From: Variovorax paradoxus NBRC 15149 | GTDB taxonomy: Bacteria > Pseudomonadota > Gammaproteobacteria > Burkholderiales > Burkholderiaceae_C | DNA length: 64,000 bases | Assembly: GCF_001591365.1 (NCBI RefSeq) | Contig: NZ_BCUT01000001.1 | Span: 1,736,001 to 1,800,000, forward strand | Direction: 5' to 3' | Shown here: one piece after another, positions 36,307 through 44,877 of the stretch | Layout of the letters: the number at the start of each line of letters is the position of its first letter | How positions within the stretch are numbered: the first letter of the stretch is position 1 | Notes under the pieces: generated by a model | The model's input: only the letters and a program-made list of their open reading frames with translations | Told to the model about the DNA's origin: nothing | Databases searched by the model: none | Program-made: the position numbers and the translations under genes

Positions 36307-37308
36307 ATGCAGCTTGGGCAAAGGATGCGTGCGGTCGTATGGGTCGGAAGCTGGGCGCTCGCGCTCGGAATGTGGAGTTGCGGCGGAGGGGGTGGAGGCG
36401 GCGGTGGCGGCGCCTTCGTGCCGGTCGCGCCGGTGGCCACTGCCACGCCGCCGGCCGATCCGCCGGCCACGCCGCCTGCCACCGATGCGCCGGCCGCGCC
36501 ACCGGAGCCCGAGCCCGAGCCCGCGCCAGCACCAGCACCAGCACCAACACCGGTGCCCGAGCCCAACGCGACGCCCGCCGAAGCGCCGCCCGCCGCCAGC
36601 CGCGTCGTTTCCGACACCATCACCTCGGCCAAGACAGGCGCAAGCTACGCGCTAGAGATCTACCTGCCGGCCTCCTACGACGGCGGTTCGAGGGCCTATC
36701 CGGTCATCTATGCAATGGACGCCGACGGGGTCTTCAATCCGCCCGACACGCGGTTTTCGGACCTCAGGAACATCCTCGAGCAGCGCCGTACCGAAGCGAT
36801 CCTGGTCGGCATCGGCGGCTCGGCGCGCCGCGAGCAGGACTACACGATGCCCGGCGCCGTGGCCTACCACGACTTCCTCGTGCTCGAACTGGTGCCGTTC
36901 ATCGAAGCGAAGTACCGCGCCGATCCAAAGCAGCGCATGCTGACCGGGCTTTCGCTGAGCGGGAGCATGGCCGGCATTGCGCTGTTCCTCGAAGGCGCGG
37001 CGGGCAGCCTGGTGTTCTCGGACTTCCTGGCGTTCGAGGCCGCGTTCGACTTCCAGGCGGCCGAGGACGAAGACCTCGAGCAGCGAATGCACGATGCGCT
37101 GGGCGACCGGCCGCTGCCCGCAACGCTGGTTCTCACGCGCTGCGACAACCGGGACGAGTGCAACTTCGAACCGGTGGGCCGAATGCATGCGCGGCTCGAG
37201 GCGCGCGGCTACCCGGGCCTGTCGATCACCGAGACCACTTACTCGACAACGCACACCCAGACCGACATCCCGTCGTTCGCCGATGCGATCGCCAGGCTGC
37301 TGCCCTAG
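36307..37308 (+). CDS. Putative esterase, Gly/Pro-rich lipoprotein
   Basis: The 333-residue product starts MQLGQRMRAVVWVGSWALAL, with a signal peptide followed by WSC and a run of ten glycines, suggesting a lipoprotein although the box MWSC is not ideal. Residues about 30-95 form a flexible Pro/Ala/Glu linker (PEPEPEPAPAPAPAP). The rest is an alpha/beta-hydrolase of the putative esterase family, with AYPVIYAMDADGVF and the nucleophile motif GLSLSGS, then a C-terminal His-containing TYSTTHTQTDIPSF. An ATG 13 codons upstream has no ribosome binding site; AAGGAAAA precedes this one. Confidence 0.8.
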   Translation: MQLGQRMRAVVWVGSWALALGMWSCGGGGGGGGGGAFVPVAPVATATPPADPPATPPATDAPAAPPEPEPEPAPAPAPAPTPVPEPNATPAEAPPAASRVVSDTITSAKTGASYALEIYLPASYDGGSRAYPVIYAMDADGVFNPPDTRFSDLRNILEQRRTEAILVGIGGSARREQDYTMPGAVAYHDFLVLELVPFIEAKYRADPKQRMLTGLSLSGSMAGIALFLEGAAGSLVFSDFLAFEAAFDFQAAEDEDLEQRMHDALGDRPLPATLVLTRCDNRDECNFEPVGRMHARLEARGYPGLSITETTYSTTHTQTDIPSFADAIARLLP

Positions 37309-37330
37309 CGGCAAGCAGCCCCTTGCCAGC

Positions 37331-39697
37331 TCAGAAGCGGTCCTGCAGCCCCATGGCCGGATCGCTCACCGAATGCCGGCCGGTCTCGATGCGGCCGGCC
37401 AGGCGCCGGTAGAAGGAAGGATCGGCATCGCAGGTCACGACGAAGTCGTACCACTGGCCGCTCGCGTCCAGGCTCCAGCGCATGCCGGTCTCGCCGCCGC
37501 CCTTGACGCGGATGCTCCACGAGCCGTCGGGGTTGTGGCCGTAGGTGCCGTTGTCGGCATTGCCGTGCCCATCGCTGCCATGGCCGTTGTTGCCGTTGCG
37601 GTCCCTGCCGCCGGCCTGGTAGGCGTCGGGGCGCGGGTAGGCCTTGTTGGGCTGCACGGTGAAGCGGCAATCGCGCCGGCCGTCGTTGCGCAACTGCAGG
37701 TAGAGGTCGCCGCGGCGCGCGTCGTAGCCCACGCGGATCTCGGGCGCGGGCGCGCTGCCGGCGCGCAGCCGGTTCAGGTCGCCCTTGAACTGGCGATGAA
37801 AGCCGTTGGGGCCGAGCACCCACAGGTCGTACAGGCCGGCGTCGTCGGCCATGGCGTTCCAGTGGCCGTCGAGCTGCTTGCCGGGCTCGACCACGTAGCG
37901 GCGCGGCAGGCGGTCGGACAGGTGCAGCTTGTCGTAGACGTGGAACACGGCGGCGGCGCGGCCGCTGTTGGCGAACAGCAGCTGGACGCGGCCGTTGAGC
38001 GCATCGCTGCGCGCGCTGGTGTGCAGTTCGTAGGGCAGCGCGCGCGAGGGGCGCACGCCGGTGGCCTGCACCGGCAGCTCGGCATCGGCCGCCGGCACGA
38101 TCTTGGGCAGCGCCTCTTGCGCGGCGGTCAGCGCATCGGCCTCGGCCTTGGTCTTGCGGCCGGGCAGCACGGGCAGCGGCTCGTCGTTGGGGCGCTCGAA
38201 GTTGAAGGCACTCGTGAGGTCGCTGCAGACGGCACGGCGGTACTTGCTGATCTGCGGCTCGGCCACGCCGAAGCACTTCTCCAGGAACATCAGCGTGGAG
38301 GTGTGGTCGCAGACCTGCGAGTTGACCCAGCCGCCGCGGCTCCAGGGCGAGACCACCCACATCGGCACGCGCGGGCCGGGGCCGTAGGGGCGGCCGTCCA
38401 TGGCGGGCTGCTTGGGCGTGGCCGGCGTGTAGTTGTGGTACTCGACGGCCGTGTCGGCCTCGGCCAGCGTGGTGGCGCCGGCCAGCGAGCCGTCGGGGTT
38501 GCGCGACGGCACCGCGGGCGACGGCAGGTGGTCGAAGAAGCCGTCGTTCTCGTCGAAGTTGATGAGCAGCACGGTCTTGCTCCAGACCTCGGGATTGGAG
38601 GTCAGCGCGTCCAGCACTTCCTGCACGTACCAGCCGCCCTTGGCCGGGCTCGACGGGCCGGGATGCTCGCTGTAGGCCGACGGCGAGATGATCCACGACA
38701 CCGCGGGCAGGGTGCCGTTGCGGATGTCCTCGCGGAAGGTTTCGAGAAAGCCCTGCGGCATGGTGTTGCCGAAGCCCTTGGCCAGCGGGCTGAGCGCATC
38801 GTCGATGGCCGGGTCGTAGAACGGGCCGGCGGCGGTCACCGGCTGCGTGATGTCGGTCGCGGGAACGTACACGGGCCGGCGCGCCGCCGGCATCTGCTCG
38901 ACGGCGGTGCGCCAGTGGCGAAAGCTCATCATCTCGTTGCAGCCGAAGTTGTCGATCAGGCTCTGGTAGACCTTCCACTTGACGCCGGCCTTCTCGAGCC
39001 GGTCGGCATAGGTGGTCCAGGTCCAGCCTTCGGTGGAAGCGCCGATGTCGTTGCCGGCGTTGAACTGGTTGTTGAGCACCGCGAGCTGCACCTGGCTACC
39101 GTCGGCGGGGCTGATGCCGTTGGGGCCATTGGTGCCGCTCCAGTAGAACAGGCGGTTCGCGATGGTGCCGGTGTGCATGCCGCAGTGGTAGTGGTCGCAC
39201 AGCGTGAAGGCCTCGGCCAGCGCGCGCTGGAACGGCACCTCGGCGGTGTCGTAGTAGCCCATCGACAGCAGGTTCTTGACGTCGGGCCACTTGAACATGC
39301 GGCCGTGGTCCCATGCGGCCTGCGAGTCGGACCAGCCGTGCGGCGTGCTGCCCGCGCGCTGCGCGTTGCCCTTGCTCTCGTCGAGCCGGTAGGGCGTGTA
39401 GGTGCTGGGCGGCGTGGTCTTGGTGTAGGTCTGGTGGAAGATGGTCTTGCCGTTGGGCGCGGGCACGGCAAAGCGGTCGCCGTAGCCGCGCACGCCCTTG
39501 AAGGTGCCGAAATAGCTGTCGAAGGAACGGTTCTCCTGCATCAGCAGCACGACGTGCTTGACGTCCTTGATGGTGCCGGTCTCGTGGTGCGCGGGAATGG
39601 CCAGCGCGCGGCGGATGCTGGGCGGAAAGGTGGCCAGCGTGGCAGCGGCAATGCCGGAGCCGGTGGCGGTCTGGAGGAACTTGCGGCGTGTGGTCAT
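37331..39697 (-). CDS. Phosphocholine-preferring phospholipase C
   Basis: These enzymes cleave phosphatidylcholine or sphingomyelin to diacylglycerol or ceramide plus phosphocholine. The 788-residue product begins MTTRRKFLQTATGSG, a twin-arginine signal, so it should be exported folded through Tat. The catalytic domain shows HVVLLMQENRSFDSYFGTFK, CDHYHCGMHTGTI with the catalytic Thr, INFDENDGFFDHLP and a long C-terminal beta-rich part with two repeated domains (about 580-780). Length matches the bacterial family. A small Gly-rich lipoprotein gene lies 44 nt upstream on the same strand. Confidence 0.93.
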   Translation of the reverse strand: MTTRRKFLQTATGSGIAAATLATFPPSIRRALAIPAHHETGTIKDVKHVVLLMQENRSFDSYFGTFKGVRGYGDRFAVPAPNGKTIFHQTYTKTTPPSTYTPYRLDESKGNAQRAGSTPHGWSDSQAAWDHGRMFKWPDVKNLLSMGYYDTAEVPFQRALAEAFTLCDHYHCGMHTGTIANRLFYWSGTNGPNGISPADGSQVQLAVLNNQFNAGNDIGASTEGWTWTTYADRLEKAGVKWKVYQSLIDNFGCNEMMSFRHWRTAVEQMPAARRPVYVPATDITQPVTAAGPFYDPAIDDALSPLAKGFGNTMPQGFLETFREDIRNGTLPAVSWIISPSAYSEHPGPSSPAKGGWYVQEVLDALTSNPEVWSKTVLLINFDENDGFFDHLPSPAVPSRNPDGSLAGATTLAEADTAVEYHNYTPATPKQPAMDGRPYGPGPRVPMWVVSPWSRGGWVNSQVCDHTSTLMFLEKCFGVAEPQISKYRRAVCSDLTSAFNFERPNDEPLPVLPGRKTKAEADALTAAQEALPKIVPAADAELPVQATGVRPSRALPYELHTSARSDALNGRVQLLFANSGRAAAVFHVYDKLHLSDRLPRRYVVEPGKQLDGHWNAMADDAGLYDLWVLGPNGFHRQFKGDLNRLRAGSAPAPEIRVGYDARRGDLYLQLRNDGRRDCRFTVQPNKAYPRPDAYQAGGRDRNGNNGHGSDGHGNADNGTYGHNPDGSWSIRVKGGGETGMRWSLDASGQWYDFVVTCDADPSFYRRLAGRIETGRHSVSDPAMGLQDRF

Positions 39698-39741
39698 GGG
39701 GGTTTGTTCTTGGTCGTCGGAATGCCGGGACGCGGGTGGCG

Positions 39742-39972
39742 TCAGGGCGCGTAGCTCACGCTGGGCTCGCTGCCCGCGCCGGACGAGGCGGCATCGGTCT
39801 TGCCGGCCGTGCCTGCATTGGGCTGGTCGGAGGCGAGCGCCTTGCCCGAAGCGGCGGCGCCGCCGCTGAAGCCACCGCTGCCGCCTCCGCCATCACCGCC
39901 GCCGCAGGCGGTCAATGCAAAGGCCAGTACCGACAGTGCGAGCGGCGCGCGCAGGATGAATCGTGGATGCAT
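39742..39972 (-). CDS. Small Gly/Ala/Ser-rich lipoprotein
   Basis: The 76-residue product opens MHPRFILRAPLALSVLAFAL with a lipobox at LTAC (cysteine near 23), followed by GGGDGGGGSGGFSGGAAASG and a Ser/Ala/Gly/Asp tail of no recognisable fold. A GTG four codons upstream is less likely because its purine run is too close; GGAG lies 12 nt from this ATG. It is immediately upstream of the phospholipase C gene on the same strand, so it may be co-transcribed and could act in surface placement of that enzyme, which is inference. Confidence 0.65.
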   Translation of the reverse strand: MHPRFILRAPLALSVLAFALTACGGGDGGGGSGGFSGGAAASGKALASDQPNAGTAGKTDAASSGAGSEPSVSYAP

Positions 39973-40213
39973 GGATGAGGACACTCCTTTTTTCTCGAGG
40001 CGGTGGGATGGCCTCCAGCGTAAGAAAGAGCTGTGACATCGCGATGTAGCGGCGATGACGGCGTGCCTGCCAAGCTTCTTTTCGTACGCGCGGGCGCAGT
40101 CTCTGCGCTCGGCGCCTGCATCGTCTACAAGGAAAACCCGCCGAATCCAAACGTTCTACAGCCCGTGCGAAGGACTACGAAAAACTGCAGCCGGGCCCGC
40201 GCTCGCGCGATGC

Positions 40214-40957
40214 TCAGCCGCGGCGCCAGCGGCCGGACTCGGGGCAGAGGCTCGCCGGCTCGCCGTTGACGCGGACCTGCTCTTCATCGAGCTGCGAGGC
40301 GGTCGGCGCATCGACGTCGAAGGCAATGCGAAGCGCGCGCCCGACATGCGCGTCCTCGATCGGAAGCTCCCAGCTCAGGAACACCTGGGTGCAGTCGCGC
40401 CCGGGCGCGAAGCGTGCCGCGTCGAAGCCGCTTCTGCCGCGCTCGACAACGGCGTGCGGCTGCCCGGTGTCGAACACCAGGACCGTGCCGCGGGCGAGCG
40501 GAATCCGGTGGCCCGTCAACGGAAAGTGCGCATCCAGCTGCCTGTCTTCGCTGAGGAACAGATTGCAGAAGGCCGCGCCGCCGTACTGCGCGCCGTCATG
40601 GTGGTAGCGGGCGCCGCGGCAGGCCATGAGGGCGACTTCGCTGGAGGCAAGCAGCGCTTCGGGCCAACCGATGGTGCGCGTCCAGTCCGACATGGACTGC
40701 ACGCAGCGCCGGTAGTCCGGCCAGCGCGCACGCGCGCGCGCCAGCGGCAAGGGCTCGACGTCGCCGGGTTCGAGCGCCAGGCGCGAGGACACCTCGCGCT
40801 CCCAATCCGCGACCAGGCGCGCGGGAGGCACGGGCACATCGACCCTGCCCGACAGCACCACATCGCTCACGCTGCGGCTGCGCATGGCATCGCCGCTCAG
40901 GAAGTAGGAAACGAGGCGGTCTTCTCGCACGCGATGCGGTGGAGGGGAAAGGCTCAT
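40214..40957 (-). CDS. 2-oxoglutarate/Fe(II) oxygenase-like protein
   Basis: The 247-residue protein shows the HxD...H iron triad of this superfamily: H119 and D121 in RGARYHHDGAQYGG, and the distal histidine near 168 in VFDTGQPHAVV, with an arginine (RIPLARG) between and FAPGRDCTQVFLSWEL as the likely final strand region. This resembles prolyl 4-hydroxylase-type enzymes. The substrate is not predictable. Its neighbours do not hint at one, and the C-terminal 45 residues (VDAPTASQLDEEQVRVN) are outside the core. Moderate confidence in fold, low in function. Confidence 0.65.
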   Translation of the reverse strand: MSLSPPPHRVREDRLVSYFLSGDAMRSRSVSDVVLSGRVDVPVPPARLVADWEREVSSRLALEPGDVEPLPLARARARWPDYRRCVQSMSDWTRTIGWPEALLASSEVALMACRGARYHHDGAQYGGAAFCNLFLSEDRQLDAHFPLTGHRIPLARGTVLVFDTGQPHAVVERGRSGFDAARFAPGRDCTQVFLSWELPIEDAHVGRALRIAFDVDAPTASQLDEEQVRVNGEPASLCPESGRWRRG

Positions 40958-41011
40958 CCGCAGCAGTGTAGTGAGGCGGGTGCCGCCTGCCCGCGGTCGC
41001 CGCCGGCGGCA

Positions 41012-41296
41012 TCAGGGCCTGAGCGTGGGCTCCCGCTTCGCATGGGCCAGCGCGGCGAGCAGGCCCAGGCCCGCCATGGCCGCGGCCCCCCAGGCCACCG
41101 CGGGGCTGCGCAGCATGCGGGCCAGCGGCGAGCGTTGTCCGCTGCCCGTTGCTATGCCCGTGGCGGCCTGCTCGAGCGGCGTGAGCGGCCGCGCGGTGTT
41201 CGGGTTTTCTTCGCCCTGGAGCACGGCCTGGGAAATTTCCAGCGGCGTCAGTTGATCGGCAACGGGTCCAGACAGCAATTTGTCGTTGGCGCGCAT
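41012..41296 (-). CDS. Hypothetical small membrane protein, 94 residues
   Basis: I do not recognise it. It has a polar N-terminus with a repeated TPLE motif (QLTPLEISQAV and RPLTPLEQAATG), and one membrane segment at about residues 67-84 (VAWGAAAMAGLGLLAAL) near the C-terminus, giving a tail-anchored layout. AAAGG precedes the ATG. It lies 54 nt from the oxygenase gene on the same strand. Confidence 0.55.
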   Translation of the reverse strand: MRANDKLLSGPVADQLTPLEISQAVLQGEENPNTARPLTPLEQAATGIATGSGQRSPLARMLRSPAVAWGAAAMAGLGLLAALAHAKREPTLRP

Positions 41297-41416
41297 GGAA
41301 AGCCTTTCGTTCGAGGATGGGGTTGGCCGCGAAGACTCTCCCGGCGCCGGCCCGGCGCCCTACAGCCGGCAGCGGACTTTCGCGTAGGCCGAGGGCGCAC
41401 ACACACGGCGGCGCGG

Positions 41417-42619
41417 CTACAAGGACGCCACCTCGGCCTGCAGCACGCCGTTGCGCGCCACGACACAGCCGCCCGCCACCACCAGCCTGCGCACCGGCCG
41501 TGCGACCACGGCCTCGGCCACCGTCTGCGCATCGACCAGCACCAGGTCGGCGCGGCAACCGGCGTCCAGGCCATAGGCCTCGAAGCCGCAGCCGCGCGCG
41601 CCGGCGTGGGTGACGGTGTCGAGCGCCACGTCGAGTTCGTCGTCGCGGCGCAGGTTGTAGCGCATGCCGATCAGCATCGCGCGCTCCAGCATGTCGGGGT
41701 TGCCGTAGGGCGACCAGGTGTCGCGGATGCCGTCGTTGCCGCCGAGCACCGTCACGCCGGCCTTGCGGCAGGCCATGAGCGGCGGCACGCTGCGCGATGG
41801 CGGCGCACTGGTGACCAGCACCACGCCGAGCCTGGCCATGCGCGCGAGCAATGCGTCGCGCTCGCGCTCGGCCAGGTCGCCCAGGCAGAAACCGTGGCTC
41901 ACCGCGACCTTGCCCTGCATGCCCAGCGCCTCGGTGCGTTGCAGGATCAAGTCGAGCGAGAACGCACCCATGGCGCCGGGCTCGTGCAGATGGATGTCGA
42001 GCGGGCGCTGGTGCCTGTCGGCAATGCCGAAGAGCACATCGAGCGAGCGCACCGGGTCGCCGTCGATCGCGCAGGGGTCGAGGCCGCCCAGCACATCGGC
42101 GCCCTGCGCAAGCGCTTGGCCCAGCAGTTCGGCCGTGCCCGGCCGGCCCAGCAGGCCCGACTGCGGAAACGCGACGACCTGGATCTGCAGCAAGTCGCGC
42201 AGCGTCTGCCGCGTGCGCAGCGTGCCTTCGAGATGGCGCAGACCTGCTTGCGTGTCCACATCGACATGCGTGCGCAGCCGCGTGGTGCCGCGCGCGAGAA
42301 AGGCCTTGGCCAGCACCAGCGACTGCGCGGCCGCGTCATGCCCGCTCGCATGCCGGAAGGCGCGCTCGTTCTCGATCTTGTCGATGAGCTTGGTGCCGAC
42401 CTCGTTGCGGTACCAGTCCATGCCCCACAGCGTCTTGTCGAGGTGGGTGTGGCCTTCGACCAGGCCCGGCAGCAGCAAGGCGCCGCCGCCCTCCTCGACC
42501 GTTGCATCGGTGGGCGCGGACAGCGCGGCGCCGGCTTTCGCGATTCGGCCATCGCGCACCAGCACATCGACGGGGGAAGCGCCCATGGGGCGCACGTTGC
42601 GGATCAGGAGCGAAGGCAT
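41417..42619 (-). CDS. Amidohydrolase family protein (cytosine deaminase-like)
   Basis: This family contains metal-dependent deaminases and hydrolases such as cytosine deaminase and ring-opening amidases. The 400-residue protein has the first metal motif GHTHLDKTLWG, then HVDVDTQ, the HLHEPGAMGAF and SHGFCLGDL histidines, and GNDGIRDTWSPYG with the catalytic aspartate. Length is standard. The open frame upstream is a shadow, and homology begins MPSLLIRNVR. It is divergent from the EamA gene with a 138-nt spacer, and so is not clearly in an operon. The substrate is unknown. Confidence 0.88.
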   Translation of the reverse strand: MPSLLIRNVRPMGASPVDVLVRDGRIAKAGAALSAPTDATVEEGGGALLLPGLVEGHTHLDKTLWGMDWYRNEVGTKLIDKIENERAFRHASGHDAAAQSLVLAKAFLARGTTRLRTHVDVDTQAGLRHLEGTLRTRQTLRDLLQIQVVAFPQSGLLGRPGTAELLGQALAQGADVLGGLDPCAIDGDPVRSLDVLFGIADRHQRPLDIHLHEPGAMGAFSLDLILQRTEALGMQGKVAVSHGFCLGDLAERERDALLARMARLGVVLVTSAPPSRSVPPLMACRKAGVTVLGGNDGIRDTWSPYGNPDMLERAMLIGMRYNLRRDDELDVALDTVTHAGARGCGFEAYGLDAGCRADLVLVDAQTVAEAVVARPVRRLVVAGGCVVARNGVLQAEVASL

Positions 42620-42757
42620 GGAAGGTCGGTCGGTCGTTGAATGCGTGGGGATCAGGGCCGTGCGCAGCGTACCCAGATTCGGGCCCGCGGTCACCACGCG
42701 CACGTTTCGTTGCAGGCCGAAGTGTCCGTCCCGCGAACTCTCGATGATCGGCGCACC

Positions 42758-43690
42758 ATGCCAACGACCCCGCTCGCCGCCGCCGCCAAGCCCGCGCCCC
42801 GCATCGCCTTCGAATGGATGCTGCTCGCGGTGCTCGCCACCTGCTGGGGCGCCTCCTACGCCTTCATCAAGATCGGCGTGCAGACGCTGCCGCCCGTGAC
42901 GCTGATCGCGGCGCGCACGCTGATCGCCGGCCTGCTGCTGCTCGCGCTGCTGCGCCTGCGCGGCGTGCGGCTGCCGCGGGAGCCCGCAATGTGGCGCCGC
43001 TTCGCGCTGCAGGCCTGCTTGAACAGCGTGCTGCCGTTCACGCTCATCGCGTGGGCCGAGCGCAGCGTGGATGCCGGGCTTGCCACCATCCTCAACTCGA
43101 CCTCGCCGATCTTCATCTTCCTGCTGGGCCTGGGCCTGGGCATGGGCATGGGCGGTGCGGAGAAGCCGACGCTGCGCCGGCTCTTCGGCGTGGCGGCGGG
43201 CCTCGCGGGCATCTGCCTGATCGTCGGCGTCGAGGCGCTGCACGGGCTCGGGCATTCACTGCTCGCCCAACTGGGACTGGTGGCGGCAGCCGTCTGCTAC
43301 GGCTGCGCGGCCATGTTCGGCCGCGTGTTCAAGGGACTCGATCCGATGGTGCCCGCCGCGGGCTCGCTGCTCTGCGGCGCGGCGATGCTGCTGCCCGCGA
43401 GCCTCGCGATCGACCGGCCGTGGACGCTCGCGCCTTCAGCCGGCTCGGTGCTGGCGGTGCTGGCGCTCGCGGTGCTCTCCACGGCCCTCGCCTTCACGAT
43501 CTACTTCCGGCTCATCAAGACGCTCGGGCCGATGTCGACCGCAGCGCAGGCCTACCTGCGCGTGCCCATCGGCGTGATGATCGGCGTGGTGTTCCTCGGC
43601 GAAGCGCTCTCGCTCACCGCGTGGGCCGGGCTCGCGTGCATCGTGGCGGGCGTGGTCGCGATGACGGTGCCCGCGCGCGGGGGCCCTTGA
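42758..43690 (+). CDS. EamA/DMT family permease
   Basis: Drug/metabolite transporter proteins export amino acids, metabolites or drugs. The 310-residue protein has ten predicted membrane segments in two EamA repeats: WGASYAFIKIGVQTLPPVTL near the start and the second repeat around GCAAMFGRVFKGLDPM. The ATG was chosen because upstream codons have no transmembrane character. It faces the Bug receptor gene across 21 nt (convergent) and is divergent from the amidohydrolase. Nothing fixes the substrate. Confidence 0.9.
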   Translation: MPTTPLAAAAKPAPRIAFEWMLLAVLATCWGASYAFIKIGVQTLPPVTLIAARTLIAGLLLLALLRLRGVRLPREPAMWRRFALQACLNSVLPFTLIAWAERSVDAGLATILNSTSPIFIFLLGLGLGMGMGGAEKPTLRRLFGVAAGLAGICLIVGVEALHGLGHSLLAQLGLVAAAVCYGCAAMFGRVFKGLDPMVPAAGSLLCGAAMLLPASLAIDRPWTLAPSAGSVLAVLALAVLSTALAFTIYFRLIKTLGPMSTAAQAYLRVPIGVMIGVVFLGEALSLTAWAGLACIVAGVVAMTVPARGGP

Positions 43691-43711
43691 GTCGGCAGCC
43701 GCGGCGCCCCC

Positions 43712-44758
43712 TCAATCGATGCTGATGTTCGCAGCCCTGGCCACCTCGGCCCACTTCACGCGGTTGTCGTGCACCGTCTTCCTGAACTGCGCGGGCGATT
43801 CGATGCGCACGGTGTTGCCCTGGCTTTCGAAGCGCTCGCGGATCTCGGGCTGCTCGAGCACCGCCTTCACGGCGGCGTTGAGCTTGTCGACGATCTGCGC
43901 GTCGGTTCCCTTGGGCGCGAAGATGCCGAACCAGATCGAGCTGTCGAAGCCCTTGGTGCCCGGAAGGCCGCTGGAGGCGATGGTCGGCACCTCCTTGACC
44001 GCGGCCACCGGCGCGGCGGTGGTCACGCCCAGGAGGCGCACCTTGCCGGCCTTGTAGTGCGGCAGTACCGTCTGCACCTGGTTCATGATGCAGCAGGTCT
44101 CGCCGCGCACCACGGAGGTGATGGCCTCGGGCCCGCCCTTGTACGGCACGTGCACCATGTTCAATCCGAGGCGCGAATTGAACTCGGCAAAGGCCATGTG
44201 CGTGCCGGCGCCGTTGCCTGTAGACGCATAGTTGTACTTTCCGGGGTTGGCCTTGACGAGATCGACGAACTCCTTCAAGGTCCTGGCGTTGATCACCTCC
44301 GGGTTGACGGTGAGCACGTTCGAGACGTCGAGCACCGGCGCCACCGGCACGAAGTCGGCCTCCACGTCGAACGGCAGCTTCTTGTAGAGCGCGGCGTTGC
44401 TGCCATGCGTGGCAGCGGTGCCGAACGAAAGCGTGTAGCCGTCGGGCTTGGCATGGGCCACGTACTCGCTCGCGATGTTGCCGGCCGCGCCCGACTTGTA
44501 GTCGATGATCACGGGCTTTCCAAGCTGCCGGGCGAGCGGCTCCTGGATGGCGCGGGCCACCACGTCGACGCCCGAGCCGGCCGGAAAACCCATGATCAGC
44601 GTGACCGGCTGCTGCGGCCAGTCGCCCTGCGCAAAGGCAGCGGACGATGCGGCCGCACCCAGGGCGGCGCCTGCCAGCAGCAAGGCCGGGCGCAGGCGCC
44701 GCGCGAAGAACGACGACGACGAGAACCTGAGGTGGCGAGTGAAGGGAGAATGGATCAT
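43712..44758 (-). CDS. Tripartite tricarboxylate transporter (Bug) substrate-binding protein
   Basis: Bug receptors are periplasmic solute-binding proteins, highly expanded in Bordetella and relatives, that feed TctAB transporters or serve as sensors. The 348-residue protein has a signal peptide ending near AFAQ (about residue 44), then VTLIMGFPAGSGVDVVARAI, KPVIIDYKSGAAGNIASEYV, and the mid-domain VPYKGGPEAIT, all family signatures. No tctAB genes are adjacent, which is usual for this expanded family. Confidence 0.93.
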   Translation of the reverse strand: MIHSPFTRHLRFSSSSFFARRLRPALLLAGAALGAAASSAAFAQGDWPQQPVTLIMGFPAGSGVDVVARAIQEPLARQLGKPVIIDYKSGAAGNIASEYVAHAKPDGYTLSFGTAATHGSNAALYKKLPFDVEADFVPVAPVLDVSNVLTVNPEVINARTLKEFVDLVKANPGKYNYASTGNGAGTHMAFAEFNSRLGLNMVHVPYKGGPEAITSVVRGETCCIMNQVQTVLPHYKAGKVRLLGVTTAAPVAAVKEVPTIASSGLPGTKGFDSSIWFGIFAPKGTDAQIVDKLNAAVKAVLEQPEIRERFESQGNTVRIESPAQFRKTVHDNRVKWAEVARAANISID

Positions 44759-44877
44759 GAATGTCTTTCCTCGATGCGGGCGGTGCAGCCCGGGATTGTG
44801 GCGCGCGGTTCATGCCCGATCCGGTATGAGCTTATGCGGCACGCAACCGCATCGAGCGATCTCTCCATAATCGCCGC

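Noticed and set aside
36977..39754. Plus-strand open frame of over 900 codons opposite phospholipase C
   Set aside because: Residue bias (Val, Ala, Gly, His, Arg), overlap with the esterase and an intact conserved enzyme on the other strand.
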